Origin: Lachnoclostridium phytofermentans
Lineage (GTDB): Bacteria; Bacillota; Clostridia; Lachnospirales; Lachnospiraceae
Length of the DNA stretch: 5,514 nucleotides
NCBI GenBank assembly: GCA_003526525.1
Contig: DPVV01000528.1
Span: 2,177-7,690 of the forward strand
Direction: 5' to 3'
The first letter of the stretch is position 1. Every line of letters begins with the position of its first letter. Below are positions 1-5,318 of the stretch, in pieces. A model generated the notes under the pieces. The model saw only the letters and a program-made list of their open reading frames with translations. It made no database searches and was not told the DNA's origin. The position numbers were made by a program, and so were the translations under genes.

Positions 1-1169
1 AGACCTAATAATTTCTTTGTTTCTCTATCAGCAATCATTTTTACTATAAAATAAGATGCCTGTGGATAGTAGTGTGCTTTATCATCCACAACAGTGATAA
101 CACTAACAGCATCATAACCAGCTTCGATTGCCGCTTTTTCAGTTAAACCGGTTCTTCCTACATTTAGTTCAGGTAATTTGCAAATACCGGTACCAAGTAC
201 ACCACGATAGGATATGTTACCACCAGCTATATTTTTAGCGACAATACGTCCTTCAATATTAGCGGATGAACCCATAGGGGACCAAGCACTTTCTTTCGTT
301 AATACATTGGTTACGCAAGCACAGTCTCCAACTGCATAGATATCAGGATCGTTTGTCATAAGATATTCATTTACCTTGATTGTCTGATTTTTCATTAATT
401 CTAAACCAGTGTCTTTGACAAAGGATGTGTTAGCACGAATACCCATTGCAAGAATTACTGCATCACATTTGATCGCACGTTTTTCGGTTTGAACTTTCTC
501 AACCTTCTCCTCACCAAGAATAGCTTCTAATCTGGTATTCGTCATTGCCATAATACCATGATTAGCCAAATGATTTTCAACATACTCTGCAATTTCAGGG
601 TCAAATCCAGGTAAAATATGTTCTGCCATATCTAGTACAGTTACACGTACACCTTGGAGGCTTAAGTTTTCAGCAACTTCAAGGCCAATAAAACCACCAC
701 CTACAACTACTGCGCGTTAGATCTTTCCTGCTTCCACCGCTTCGCGAAGACCAATGGCATCTTCAGGAGTTCTCATGTAATATACGCCATCTAAGTTAAC
801 ACCCTCGATCGGTGGTTTGATTGGGCTGGCACCGGAAGCTATCACTAACTTGTCATACGAATATGTAGAAATTTCGTTTGTCGTTAAGTTTTTTGCTTCA
901 ACAGATTTTTGATCTCTGTTTATATTAATAACTTCAGTCTCAGTCAATACGGTAGCACCAGTTAATGCTGAAAAGCTAGCGGGTGTGTTGACTATTAATT
1001 GCTCGCGTTGTTCGATAACGTTTCCCACATAATAAGGTAATCCACAACCAGCGTAAGAAATATCTTTGCTTTTGGTTAGAATCGTTACGTCATAATCGCG
1101 GTTCTCACGTTTTAATTTTGCTGCAACTTTAGTACCTGCGGCAACGCCGCCAATAATTAAAATCTTCAC
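1..1169 (-). pseudogene. CoA-disulfide reductase / NADH oxidase-like flavoprotein, interrupted by an in-frame stop and cut by the window edge
   Basis: This is a class I pyridine nucleotide-disulfide oxidoreductase. Relatives use FAD, NAD(P)H and one redox Cys to reduce CoA disulfide, CoA persulfide or oxygen in the cytoplasm. I start it at GTG (1169-1167) because AAAGGAG lies 7 nt upstream and the family's N-terminal beta strand (KILIIGGVAAG) begins at once; an ATG at 1205 lacks such a site. Visible motifs are the FAD-binding GGVAAG, the active Cys42 in YAGCGLPYY, TTNEIxTYSYDKLVIASGA, then TAA at 719-717 where the family usually has Lys. Beyond the stop the same frame stays open for 238 codons to position 1. 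It shows the NAD(P)H-binding VVVGGGFIGLEVAENL, the second FAD motif DIYAVGDCA near 310-330, and the start of the dimerisation domain. Only one lesion is seen, so this is a very recent nonsense mutation or a base-call error. The missing C-terminus could include a rhodanese domain, as in some relatives. Family call sure; exact substrate not. Confidence 0.85.
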
Positions 1170-1176
1170 AGTTTCT

Positions 1177-1183
1177 CTCCTTT
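1177..1183 (-). promoter_or_regulatory. Ribosome binding site deciding the GTG start of the flavoprotein gene
   Basis: On the minus strand AAAGGAG is followed by a 7-nt spacer and then GTG at 1169. This favours GTG over the in-frame ATGs at 1205 and 1199. If the inferred promoter is correct, transcription starts near 1199, so the 1205 ATG would lie outside the transcript. Confidence 0.75.
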
Positions 1184-1205
1184 GTTTATTTTTTAACATA
1201 TTCAT

Positions 1206-1234
1206 AATATATCACTTGTTTTACCATAAGGAAA
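1206..1234 (-). promoter_or_regulatory. Candidate promoter of the flavoprotein gene
   Basis: On the minus strand a TATATT -10 hexamer (1211-1206) lies 17 bp from a poor -35 (TTTCCT, 1234-1229). A weak -35 is usual for activator-dependent promoters. The predicted start near 1199 puts the two LysR-type boxes centred at 1264 and 1242 at -65 and -43. Inferred from sequence only. Confidence 0.45.
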
Positions 1235-1235
1235 G

Positions 1236-1248
1236 TGATAAAATCTTA
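1236..1248. promoter_or_regulatory. Second, weaker LysR-type box of the divergent region
   Basis: TGATAAAATCTTA keeps the T-N11-A frame and the CTTA right half of the motif, matching the hemA-leader box at 2328 in 9 of 13 bases. It begins exactly 22 bp (two helical turns) from the strong box at 1258. LysR-type activation boxes are typically degenerate and lie close to the -35, as here for the flavoprotein promoter. Confidence 0.45.
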
Positions 1249-1255
1249 TTAAAGT

Positions 1256-1272
1256 CATAGGTAAAACCTATG
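1256..1272. promoter_or_regulatory. LysR-type operator, perfect 7-bp inverted repeat
   Basis: CATAGGTAAAACCTATG is a perfect palindrome with 7-bp arms and a 3-bp centre, and contains the LysR-type core T-N11-A (1258-1270, TAGG-N5-CCTA). It lies between the divergent flavoprotein and lysR genes, the usual place for such an operator. It overlaps the candidate lysR promoter spacer, which would allow negative autoregulation. A 15-of-17 copy occurs upstream of hemA at 2326-2342. Confidence 0.7.
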
Positions 1273-1279
1273 GTAGAAT
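1271..1279 (+). promoter_or_regulatory. Candidate extended -10 promoter of the lysR gene
   Basis: TGGTAGAAT is an extended -10 (TGN plus TAGAAT, 5 of 6 matches) with no good -35, giving a start near 1286 and a leader of about 48 nt. It directly abuts the operator palindrome, so a bound regulator would block it. An alternative -10, TATAAC at 1308-1313, also has only a weak -35 (TTCAAG). Confidence 0.35.
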
Positions 1280-1333
1280 GAAAATTCAAGTTTCTAATGG
1301 AACTAAATATAACGAATGTAAAGAGGTAATTCC

Positions 1334-2242
1334 ATGACGATACGCCATTTAAGAATATTTAACGAAGTAGCACAAAGTGGGAAGATGAGTATTGCTGCGG
1401 CTAAATTTTATGTTTCCCAGCCAACCGTAAGTCAAGCAATTAAGGAGTTAGAGGATCATTATGGGGTACTATTATTTGAACGGTTATCAAAAAAACTATT
1501 TATAACAGAAAAGGGAAGGCAGTTGCTTTCTTATTCGAAGCAAGTAGTAGAACAATTTGATTTTTTAGAAAGTAAAATGTTTGAAACAACAGGGTACGAA
1601 AAGCTTAAAATTGGTTCAACGATTACAGTAGGAAGTTGTCTCATTAATGATATATTAAATTCATTTGAAGAGTTAAATAACGAGGTTGAAGTCTATTCTT
1701 ATGTAAACAATACCCATAATATTGAAGAGAAGATATTGAATTCTGAGTTAGATGTTGGTCTTGTAGAGGGTAGAGTAAAAAGCCCGGATTTAGTGTCAAT
1801 ACCAGCTGTAGACGATTACTTGGTTTTAGTATGTAGTGCGAATCATTCATTTGCTAAGAAAAAGAGCTTTACATCAAAGGATTTAGCAGGAGAAAAATTT
1901 GTAATGCGAGAAGAAGGTAGCGGAACTAGGGAGTTATTTGAAAACTATTTAGAAGAGCAGGGTGTATCCATAAATGTTAGCATGGTTGCAAATTGTCCAA
2001 CAGCGATGGTACGATCTGTGATTGATAATCAATGTTTGGCTGTCTTATCGATTCGACTTGTAAATGAGTATGTAAAAGATGGTAGTATTGTGGTAATTAA
2101 GAATAGAGATACGACATGGAATCGTTCTTTTAGTCTTGTATATCATAAAAACAAGTTTATTTCAAAGCATATGGAAGAATTCATTAATCTAGTTAAAAAG
2201 TATAAATATTCGGATATCTTCAATCTTATTATAGAGCAGTAA
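1334..2242 (+). CDS. LysR-family transcriptional regulator
   Basis: A complete 302-residue protein, the usual length for the family. The N-terminal winged helix-turn-helix spans about residues 1-60 (AAAKFYVSQPTVSQAIKELE, then LLFERLSKKLFITEKG), followed by a linker helix. The effector-binding domain (about 90-295) opens with IGSTITVGSCLI and contains REEGSGTRE at 192-200. That last motif resembles the REPGSGTR signature of the CysL/CbbR/YeiE-like branch, some members of which sense sulfur or redox metabolites; the ligand here is unknown. The ATG start has AAGAGG at 1321-1326, with a 7-nt spacer. The gene is divergent from the flavoprotein gene and points towards hemA. Operator-like palindromes lie upstream of both neighbours, which suggests it controls the flavoprotein gene, itself and the hemA operon. 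The family is certain; the regulon is inferred. Confidence 0.93.
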   Translation: MTIRHLRIFNEVAQSGKMSIAAAKFYVSQPTVSQAIKELEDHYGVLLFERLSKKLFITEKGRQLLSYSKQVVEQFDFLESKMFETTGYEKLKIGSTITVGSCLINDILNSFEELNNEVEVYSYVNNTHNIEEKILNSELDVGLVEGRVKSPDLVSIPAVDDYLVLVCSANHSFAKKKSFTSKDLAGEKFVMREEGSGTRELFENYLEEQGVSINVSMVANCPTAMVRSVIDNQCLAVLSIRLVNEYVKDGSIVVIKNRDTTWNRSFSLVYHKNKFISKHMEEFINLVKKYKYSDIFNLIIEQ

Positions 2243-2290
2243 GAATGGTTTCGGGTATCAATTGCAATAACACTTATTAATATTTAGAAG

Positions 2291-2306
2291 GGGATGTGTG
2301 ACACCC
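2291..2306 (+). other. Small GC-rich hairpin after lysR
   Basis: GGG-A-TGT pairs with ACA-CCC around a 3-nt loop, with one bulged A. It lies 48 nt after the lysR stop. No U-run follows, so it is a poor terminator; it might slow or mark the lysR 3' end. No clear terminator was found between lysR and hemA, so readthrough from lysR into hemA is possible. Confidence 0.25.
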
Positions 2307-2325
2307 AAACCTGTTAATAAAATAA

Positions 2326-2342
2326 CATAGGTAAATCTTATG
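2326..2342. promoter_or_regulatory. LysR-type operator upstream of hemA, near-copy of the divergent-region operator
   Basis: CATAGGTAAATCTTATG matches the 1256-1272 palindrome in 15 of 17 positions. The core TAGGTAAATCTTA (2328-2340) keeps T-N11-A. With the candidate hemA promoter its centre (2334) falls at -65, the standard high-affinity recognition position for LysR proteins. Confidence 0.6.
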
Positions 2343-2346
2343 AATG

Positions 2347-2362
2347 ACTTAGGAGATTCTTA
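2347..2362. promoter_or_regulatory. Second LysR-type box in the hemA leader
   Basis: ACTTAGGAGATTCTTA contains TAGG-AGATT-CTTA (2350-2362), starting exactly 22 bp after the preceding box and directly upstream of the candidate -35. This is the expected place for the activation site of a LysR tetramer (about -43). It also belongs to a family of three repeats sharing ACTTAGGA. Confidence 0.5.
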
Positions 2363-2363
2363 T

Positions 2364-2392
2364 TTGTAACAATTTAAGTGCTGTGTTATGTT
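2364..2392 (+). promoter_or_regulatory. hemA: Candidate hemA operon promoter
   Basis: TTGTAA (2364-2369), a 17-bp spacer and TATGTT (2387-2392) each match the consensus in 4 of 6 positions, predicting a start near 2399 and a leader of about 137 nt. Its weakness suits an activated promoter. TATAAA at 2408-2413 is a better -10 but has no acceptable -35. Chosen mainly because the paired boxes then fall at -65 and -43, as at the flavoprotein promoter. Confidence 0.35.
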
Positions 2393-2443
2393 AACAATAA
2401 CTAAAATTATAAAGAATTGCGAAGCTCTTTCCATGAAGGAAAT

Positions 2444-2463
2444 AGATACTTAGGAATTTCTTA
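2444..2463 (+). repeat. Leader repeat copy A, with TAGG-N5-CTTA box
   Basis: AGATACTTAGGAATTTCTTA matches the copy at 2483-2502 in 18 of 20 positions, spaced 39 bp apart. It contains the LysR-type core TAGG-AATTT-CTTA (2451-2463). It lies downstream of the inferred hemA transcription start, so it could be an additional operator, a looping site or part of the leader RNA. Confidence 0.55.
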
Positions 2464-2482
2464 GATTTTTAATTATAAGAAA

Positions 2483-2502
2483 AGATACTTAGGAGTTTCG
2501 TA
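2483..2502 (+). repeat. Leader repeat copy B, close to the hemA start
   Basis: AGATACTTAGGAGTTTCGTA is the second copy of the 20-bp repeat, containing TAGG-AGTTT-CGTA (2490-2502). It ends 18 nt before the hemA ribosome binding site. If bound by the regulator it would sit inside the transcribed leader and could act as a roadblock rather than an activation site. Confidence 0.5.
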
Positions 2503-2520
2503 TTACTTATGTGGAATGAA

Positions 2521-2529
2521 AAGGTGAGG
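2521..2529 (+). promoter_or_regulatory. hemA: Ribosome binding site deciding the hemA start
   Basis: AAGGTGAGG is followed by a 6-nt spacer and ATG at 2536. The in-frame ATG at 2509 lies upstream of this site and would add nine non-conserved residues. With the 2536 start the catalytic cysteine becomes residue 50, as in E. coli HemA. Confidence 0.8.
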
Positions 2530-2535
2530 ATTAAA

Positions 2536-3777
2536 ATGAACATCAGCATGGTTGGGATTGACTATAATACTGCAAGTATCGAAGACAGAGAGCATTTTAC
2601 TCTAACATCTGATAAACAACTAGAAATTGCAAAAATAATAAAAGATACGTATCAAGCGAGCGGTTGTATCGTATTATCTACCTGCAATCGAACAGAAATC
2701 TGGTTTAGTGAATTAGGTACATCGGAAACCGAATGCTTTAGTAAACTAGTGTTTGGAGAAGATGCGAAAGAGACTATGCTTGAGTTTTGTGTATGCAGGC
2801 AGGGGGATGAGGCAGCAAAATACTTAATGGAATTAGGTTGTGGTATTCACTCTCAGATATTTGGTGAGGACCAGATTTTGACTCAATTAAAACAAGCACT
2901 GCAGCAAGCAAGAGATTATCAATATGTAGACTCCGTCTTAGAGTGTTTATTTCGAACAGCTATTACGGCCGCAAAAAAAGTAAAAACAAATATTCAAATA
3001 GCAAAGAGCAATACTTCTCTGCCCCACACAATTGTAGAACAACTAGAAAAAGAGCAGGGTAATTTATCAGGAAAGTCTTGTTTGGTAATTGGTAATGGAG
3101 AAATGGGTCGTTTAATGGCTGAAAATTTATTAGAGAAGAAGTGTAAAGTATGGATGACCCTTCGCCAATATAAAAAAAGTAAAGCAATCATTCCGGAAGG
3201 TTGTGGAGTGATATTATATGATGAGAGATATGAACATATTGAGGCTATGGACTATATTTTTAGTGCTACAAAAAGCCATCATTTTACCATAAATAAAAGT
3301 ATGTTTGAAAATAAAAGACTAAAAGGAAAGACCTATTATCTTATTGATTTGGCTATTCCAAGAGATATCGAGCCTAGTGTAGAAGAGCTTAATGATGTAA
3401 ATGTATACAATATGGATTACTTTAGTCAGGAAGCAAATGATAGAAAAAAAGAGTTAGTAGAAACAAGGGAACTGTTATCTGAGTATGTAAGTGAATTTAA
3501 ACAATGGTATCAATTCCGTAACCTTGTATCAACGGTTGATGACATTAGTAATATTGTGAGTGATATTACGGATGCTAAGTTGACAAAAGTCTATAAATCA
3601 ATTGATTTATCTAGGGAACAACAAGAATTATTGCAATCTAATGTTCAAATGGCTTCTAAAAAAGCAGTATCTAAGATTATATTCGGACTTCGTGACATCT
3701 TACAGATTGACCAATGTGAAGAAGTACTTCAAGCTTTGGAACAATCAGCTATGAATTGTGCGGATTATGTTAAGTAA
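2536..3777 (+). CDS. hemA: Glutamyl-tRNA reductase
   Basis: This 413-residue cytoplasmic enzyme reduces the glutamate on glutamyl-tRNA to glutamate-1-semialdehyde with NADPH, the first committed step of C5-pathway tetrapyrrole synthesis. The catalytic domain begins [19 protein letters not shown] and carries the nucleophile Cys50 in LSTCNRTE. The conserved region around 94-115 contains GEDQIL in place of the common GEPQIL. The NADPH domain shows GNGEMG at 186-191, and a C-terminal helical dimerisation domain ends the protein. Length is normal. Where E. coli-type enzymes have the conserved His of SHLMRVASGLDS, this one has Tyr96 ([12 protein letters not shown]). That is unusual if my by-eye alignment holds; His105 lies nine residues later. 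It is first in a same-strand run with a precorrin-2 dehydrogenase (48-nt gap), hemC and a uroporphyrinogen methyltransferase. The leader holds four LysR-type boxes, so control by the upstream regulator is likely. Confidence 0.95.
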   Translation: MNISMVGIDYNTASIEDREHFTLTSDKQLEIAKIIKDTYQASGCIVLSTCNRTEIWFSELGTSETECFSKLVFGEDAKETMLEFCVCRQGDEAAKYLMELGCGIHSQIFGEDQILTQLKQALQQARDYQYVDSVLECLFRTAITAAKKVKTNIQIAKSNTSLPHTIVEQLEKEQGNLSGKSCLVIGNGEMGRLMAENLLEKKCKVWMTLRQYKKSKAIIPEGCGVILYDERYEHIEAMDYIFSATKSHHFTINKSMFENKRLKGKTYYLIDLAIPRDIEPSVEELNDVNVYNMDYFSQEANDRKKELVETRELLSEYVSEFKQWYQFRNLVSTVDDISNIVSDITDAKLTKVYKSIDLSREQQELLQSNVQMASKKAVSKIIFGLRDILQIDQCEEVLQALEQSAMNCADYVK

Positions 3778-3813
3778 ACAAGTTTCTTAATTACCTAAGG
3801 ATGCTAATTAGTT

Positions 3814-3819
3814 AGGAGG
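3814..3819 (+). promoter_or_regulatory. Strong ribosome binding site for a TTG start
   Basis: A perfect AGGAGG with a 6-nt spacer precedes TTG at 3826. A stop codon (TAG, 3813-3815) and the lack of an upstream ATG rule out a longer form. A weak CCTAA (3794-3798) / TTAGG (3812-3816) pairing could partly cover this site, but the stem is only 5 bp. Confidence 0.75.
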
Positions 3820-3825
3820 AGAGAT

Positions 3826-4275
3826 TTGAGATTTCCAGTATTTATAGATTTACAGAATAGAAAGATTATTGTGATTGGCGGTGGTAACATCGCCTTAAGA
3901 AGAATACAAACTCTGCTTCCGTTTGGTGGCGAGATAATGGTTATTGCGCCGCATTTGCATGAAGAGTTACTGGAGTTATTCCATAATCATCAGATTGGTT
4001 GGTTACATAAGGAATATGAAACGGGTGATTGTGAGCAAGGATATATGGTTTTAGCATGTACCAATGATAGAAGAGTTAACTATTCCGTTTATTTAGAAAC
4101 AAAAGGGTTGGATTGTTACCGAAATATTTGTGATTGTAAAGAAGAGTGTAATTTCTATTTTCCTGGTATCGCAGTCAAGGGAGAGGTTGTAGTTGGAATC
4201 ACTGCCAGCGGAACGAATCATCATTTGGCAAAAAATGTGACAAGAAAAATACAACAGGAATTAGAAACATTATAA
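3826..4275 (+). CDS. Precorrin-2 dehydrogenase (CysG N-terminal/Met8-like; SirC-type)
   Basis: This enzyme oxidises precorrin-2 to sirohydrochlorin with NAD+; some relatives also insert iron to make siroheme. The 149-residue product starts at TTG. A Rossmann fold opens with FPVFIDLQNRKIIVIGGGNIALRR, the NAD-binding GGG at residues 18-20, followed by VIAP and CTNDRRVN (78-85). Asp103 in NICDCKEECNFYFPG aligns with the catalytic Asp104 of CysG (NVVDAPKAASFIMPS). GITASGTNHHLAKNVTRKIQQEL matches the CysG VSSGGTSPVLARLLREKLE segment, and the protein ends there, so it lacks the extra C-terminal helical part of longer homologues. A separate CysG methyltransferase domain is absent, but a stand-alone methyltransferase gene lies two genes on. 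Odd feature: four cysteines (97, 102, 104, 108) crowd around the catalytic Asp. The dehydrogenase call is firm; ferrochelatase activity cannot be judged from sequence. Confidence 0.9.
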   Translation: MRFPVFIDLQNRKIIVIGGGNIALRRIQTLLPFGGEIMVIAPHLHEELLELFHNHQIGWLHKEYETGDCEQGYMVLACTNDRRVNYSVYLETKGLDCYRNICDCKEECNFYFPGIAVKGEVVVGITASGTNHHLAKNVTRKIQQELETL

Positions 4276-4280
4276 TTTAA

Positions 4281-4316
4281 AGACAATAAAAATTTAGAGA
4301 CAATAAGAATTCAGAG
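4281..4316 (+). repeat. 17-bp tandem direct repeat before hemC
   Basis: Two 19-base units, 4281-4299 and 4298-4316, match in 17 of 19 positions. They have the form AGACAATAA-R-AATT-Y-AGAG with a 17-bp period, so the units overlap by two bases. The second unit runs into the 5' arm of the following hairpin. Confidence 0.65.
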
Positions 4317-4344
4317 TGAAAGAACAAAGTTTTTTTGCTCTGAG
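4310..4344 (+). terminator. Intra-operon hairpin, terminator-like or processing site
   Basis: Bases 4310-4325 pair with 4329-4344 around an AAA loop, giving a continuous 16-bp stem with four G-U pairs. An A/T-rich tract (AATTTTAATTCATTTT) follows, but there is no uninterrupted U-run. Lying between the dehydrogenase gene and hemC it could attenuate, stabilise or mark cleavage of the transcript; complete termination would separate hemC from hemA, and no clear promoter follows it. Confidence 0.5.
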
Positions 4345-4391
4345 AATTTTAATTCATTTTGCAAATATTGTACACGCGGCCCAAAGTTTGC

Positions 4392-4398
4392 AGGAAGG
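4392..4398 (+). promoter_or_regulatory. hemC: Badly spaced ribosome binding site of hemC
   Basis: AGGAAGG lies 14 nt before the hemC ATG (4413), longer than the usual 5-9 nt, and only 1 nt before an out-of-frame ATG at 4400. A TAA at 4404-4406 in the hemC frame excludes an upstream hemC start. Weak or regulated initiation is possible. Confidence 0.5.
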
Positions 4399-4412
4399 CA
4401 TGGTAATTAAAT

Positions 4413-5318
4413 ATGAAAAAGAATAAAATCGTAGTGGGTAGTCGAGATAGTAAATTAGCTGTAATGCAGACGGAATTAGTAATGCAAGAGATAAAGCGCA
4501 ATAACCCGGAAATAGAGTTAGAGTTAATTACGTTAAAGACTACCGGTGATTTAATATTAGACCAAAGTCTAGATAAGATTGGCGGAAAAGGCCTCTTTGT
4601 TAAGGAATTAGACCAAGCATTACTCGATGGTAGAATTGATATCGCAGTTCATAGTTTAAAGGATATGCCAATGGAAGAAAACGTTGAACTTCCGATTGTG
4701 GCGTTACCAAAACGAGGGGATGCAAGAGATGTATTAGTTCTACCACAAGGATGTGAATTCATAGAAAATGAAGATATGGCCTTATACTATCAAAACATCG
4801 GATCTTCTAGTGCAAGGAGAAAGTTACAAATACAAAAATTATTTCCAACTGCGGGCACTAGTTTTGTTCGCGGTAATGTTATTACAAGGCTGGCTAAATT
4901 AGATAGGGGAGAGTATACTTCTTTGATTTTAGCAGCAGCAGGGTTACAAAGAGTTGGCTTGCCTCATCGTATCAGTCACTATTTCCCAGTGGATAAGATG
5001 ATTCCGGCAGCAGGTCAAGGTATTCTTTCTATTCAAGCGAGAAGAGACTTAAATGTTGATTTCTTACAATATATTAAGGATGAAAATACCACATATGCTG
5101 CCTTAGCAGAGAGAAGCTTTGTCCGTACTTTAGATGGAGGCTGTTCTTCCCCAATCGCAGCGCATGCAACAATAGAAGGGGAAGAATTAAAGTTAATAGG
5201 CTTATATTATAATGAAAAAACTACAGAACATAGAGTTGCTACAGTTGTAGACCGCAAGGAAAGAGCAGAAATAGTCGGTGAACAATTGGCATTACGCTTA
5301 AGAGGTGAGATTGGATGA
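4413..5318 (+). CDS. hemC: Hydroxymethylbilane synthase (porphobilinogen deaminase)
   Basis: This cytoplasmic enzyme joins four porphobilinogen units into hydroxymethylbilane, using a covalently bound dipyrromethane cofactor. The 301-residue length is normal. Key sites are the opening IVVGSRDSKLAVMQT, the substrate-binding loop TTGD, GKGLFVKELDQALL, the catalytic Asp84 in HSLKDMP, SSARRKLQI and RGNVITRL for cofactor and substrate carboxylates, IPAAGQGIL, and the cofactor-attachment Cys244 in GGCSSPIAAH. All expected catalytic residues are present. The start is the first ATG after an in-frame stop and puts the conserved Asp at residue 84, as in the E. coli enzyme. It follows the dehydrogenase gene after a 137-nt gap with a tandem repeat and a hairpin. 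Its stop overlaps the next gene's start (ATGA), which implies translational coupling to the methyltransferase. Confidence 0.97.
   Translation: MKKNKIVVGSRDSKLAVMQTELVMQEIKRNNPEIELELITLKTTGDLILDQSLDKIGGKGLFVKELDQALLDGRIDIAVHSLKDMPMEENVELPIVALPKRGDARDVLVLPQGCEFIENEDMALYYQNIGSSSARRKLQIQKLFPTAGTSFVRGNVITRLAKLDRGEYTSLILAAAGLQRVGLPHRISHYFPVDKMIPAAGQGILSIQARRDLNVDFLQYIKDENTTYAALAERSFVRTLDGGCSSPIAAHATIEGEELKLIGLYYNEKTTEHRVATVVDRKERAEIVGEQLALRLRGEIG

Noticed and set aside
1170..1205. N-terminal extension of the flavoprotein from ATG 1205
   Set aside because: The extension (MNMLKNKQRRET) is not family-like, spans the GTG ribosome binding site and would precede the inferred transcription start.
1644..1850. 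Minus-strand 68-codon open frame inside lysR
   Set aside because: It lies wholly antisense to a well-conserved LysR gene, has no convincing ribosome binding site and its translation shows no recognisable domain.
2364..2401. Possible Rex (NADH-sensing) operator around TTAACAA at 2391-2397, and the GTTAT/ATAAC inverted repeat at 2385-2401
   Set aside because: The left half does not match TTGTTAA at the required 4-bp spacing, so the resemblance is one half-site in AT-rich DNA.
2428..2442. Hairpin TTTCC-ATGAA-GGAAA in the hemA leader
   Set aside because: A 5-bp AT-rich stem with a 5-nt loop is expected by chance and has no U-tract or other context.
2509..2535. hemA start at ATG 2509
   Set aside because: The nine extra residues are encoded by the ribosome binding site region itself, and the 2536 start restores the family numbering of Cys50.
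2243..2535. Cobalamin riboswitch, T-box or other known leader RNA upstream of hemA
   Set aside because: I could not find the conserved B12-box, T-box or similar core sequences, and only short weak hairpins are visible.
2963..3191. Two overlapping minus-strand open frames within hemA (74 and 65 codons)
   Set aside because: Both are antisense shadows of the conserved hemA coding sequence with low-complexity hydrophobic translations and no supporting start signals.
3785..3797. Possible further LysR-type box on the minus strand between hemA and the dehydrogenase gene (TAGGTAATTAAGA)
   Set aside because: Only the left half fits; the right half lacks the C-N-TA part, and there is no partner box 22 bp away or candidate promoter.
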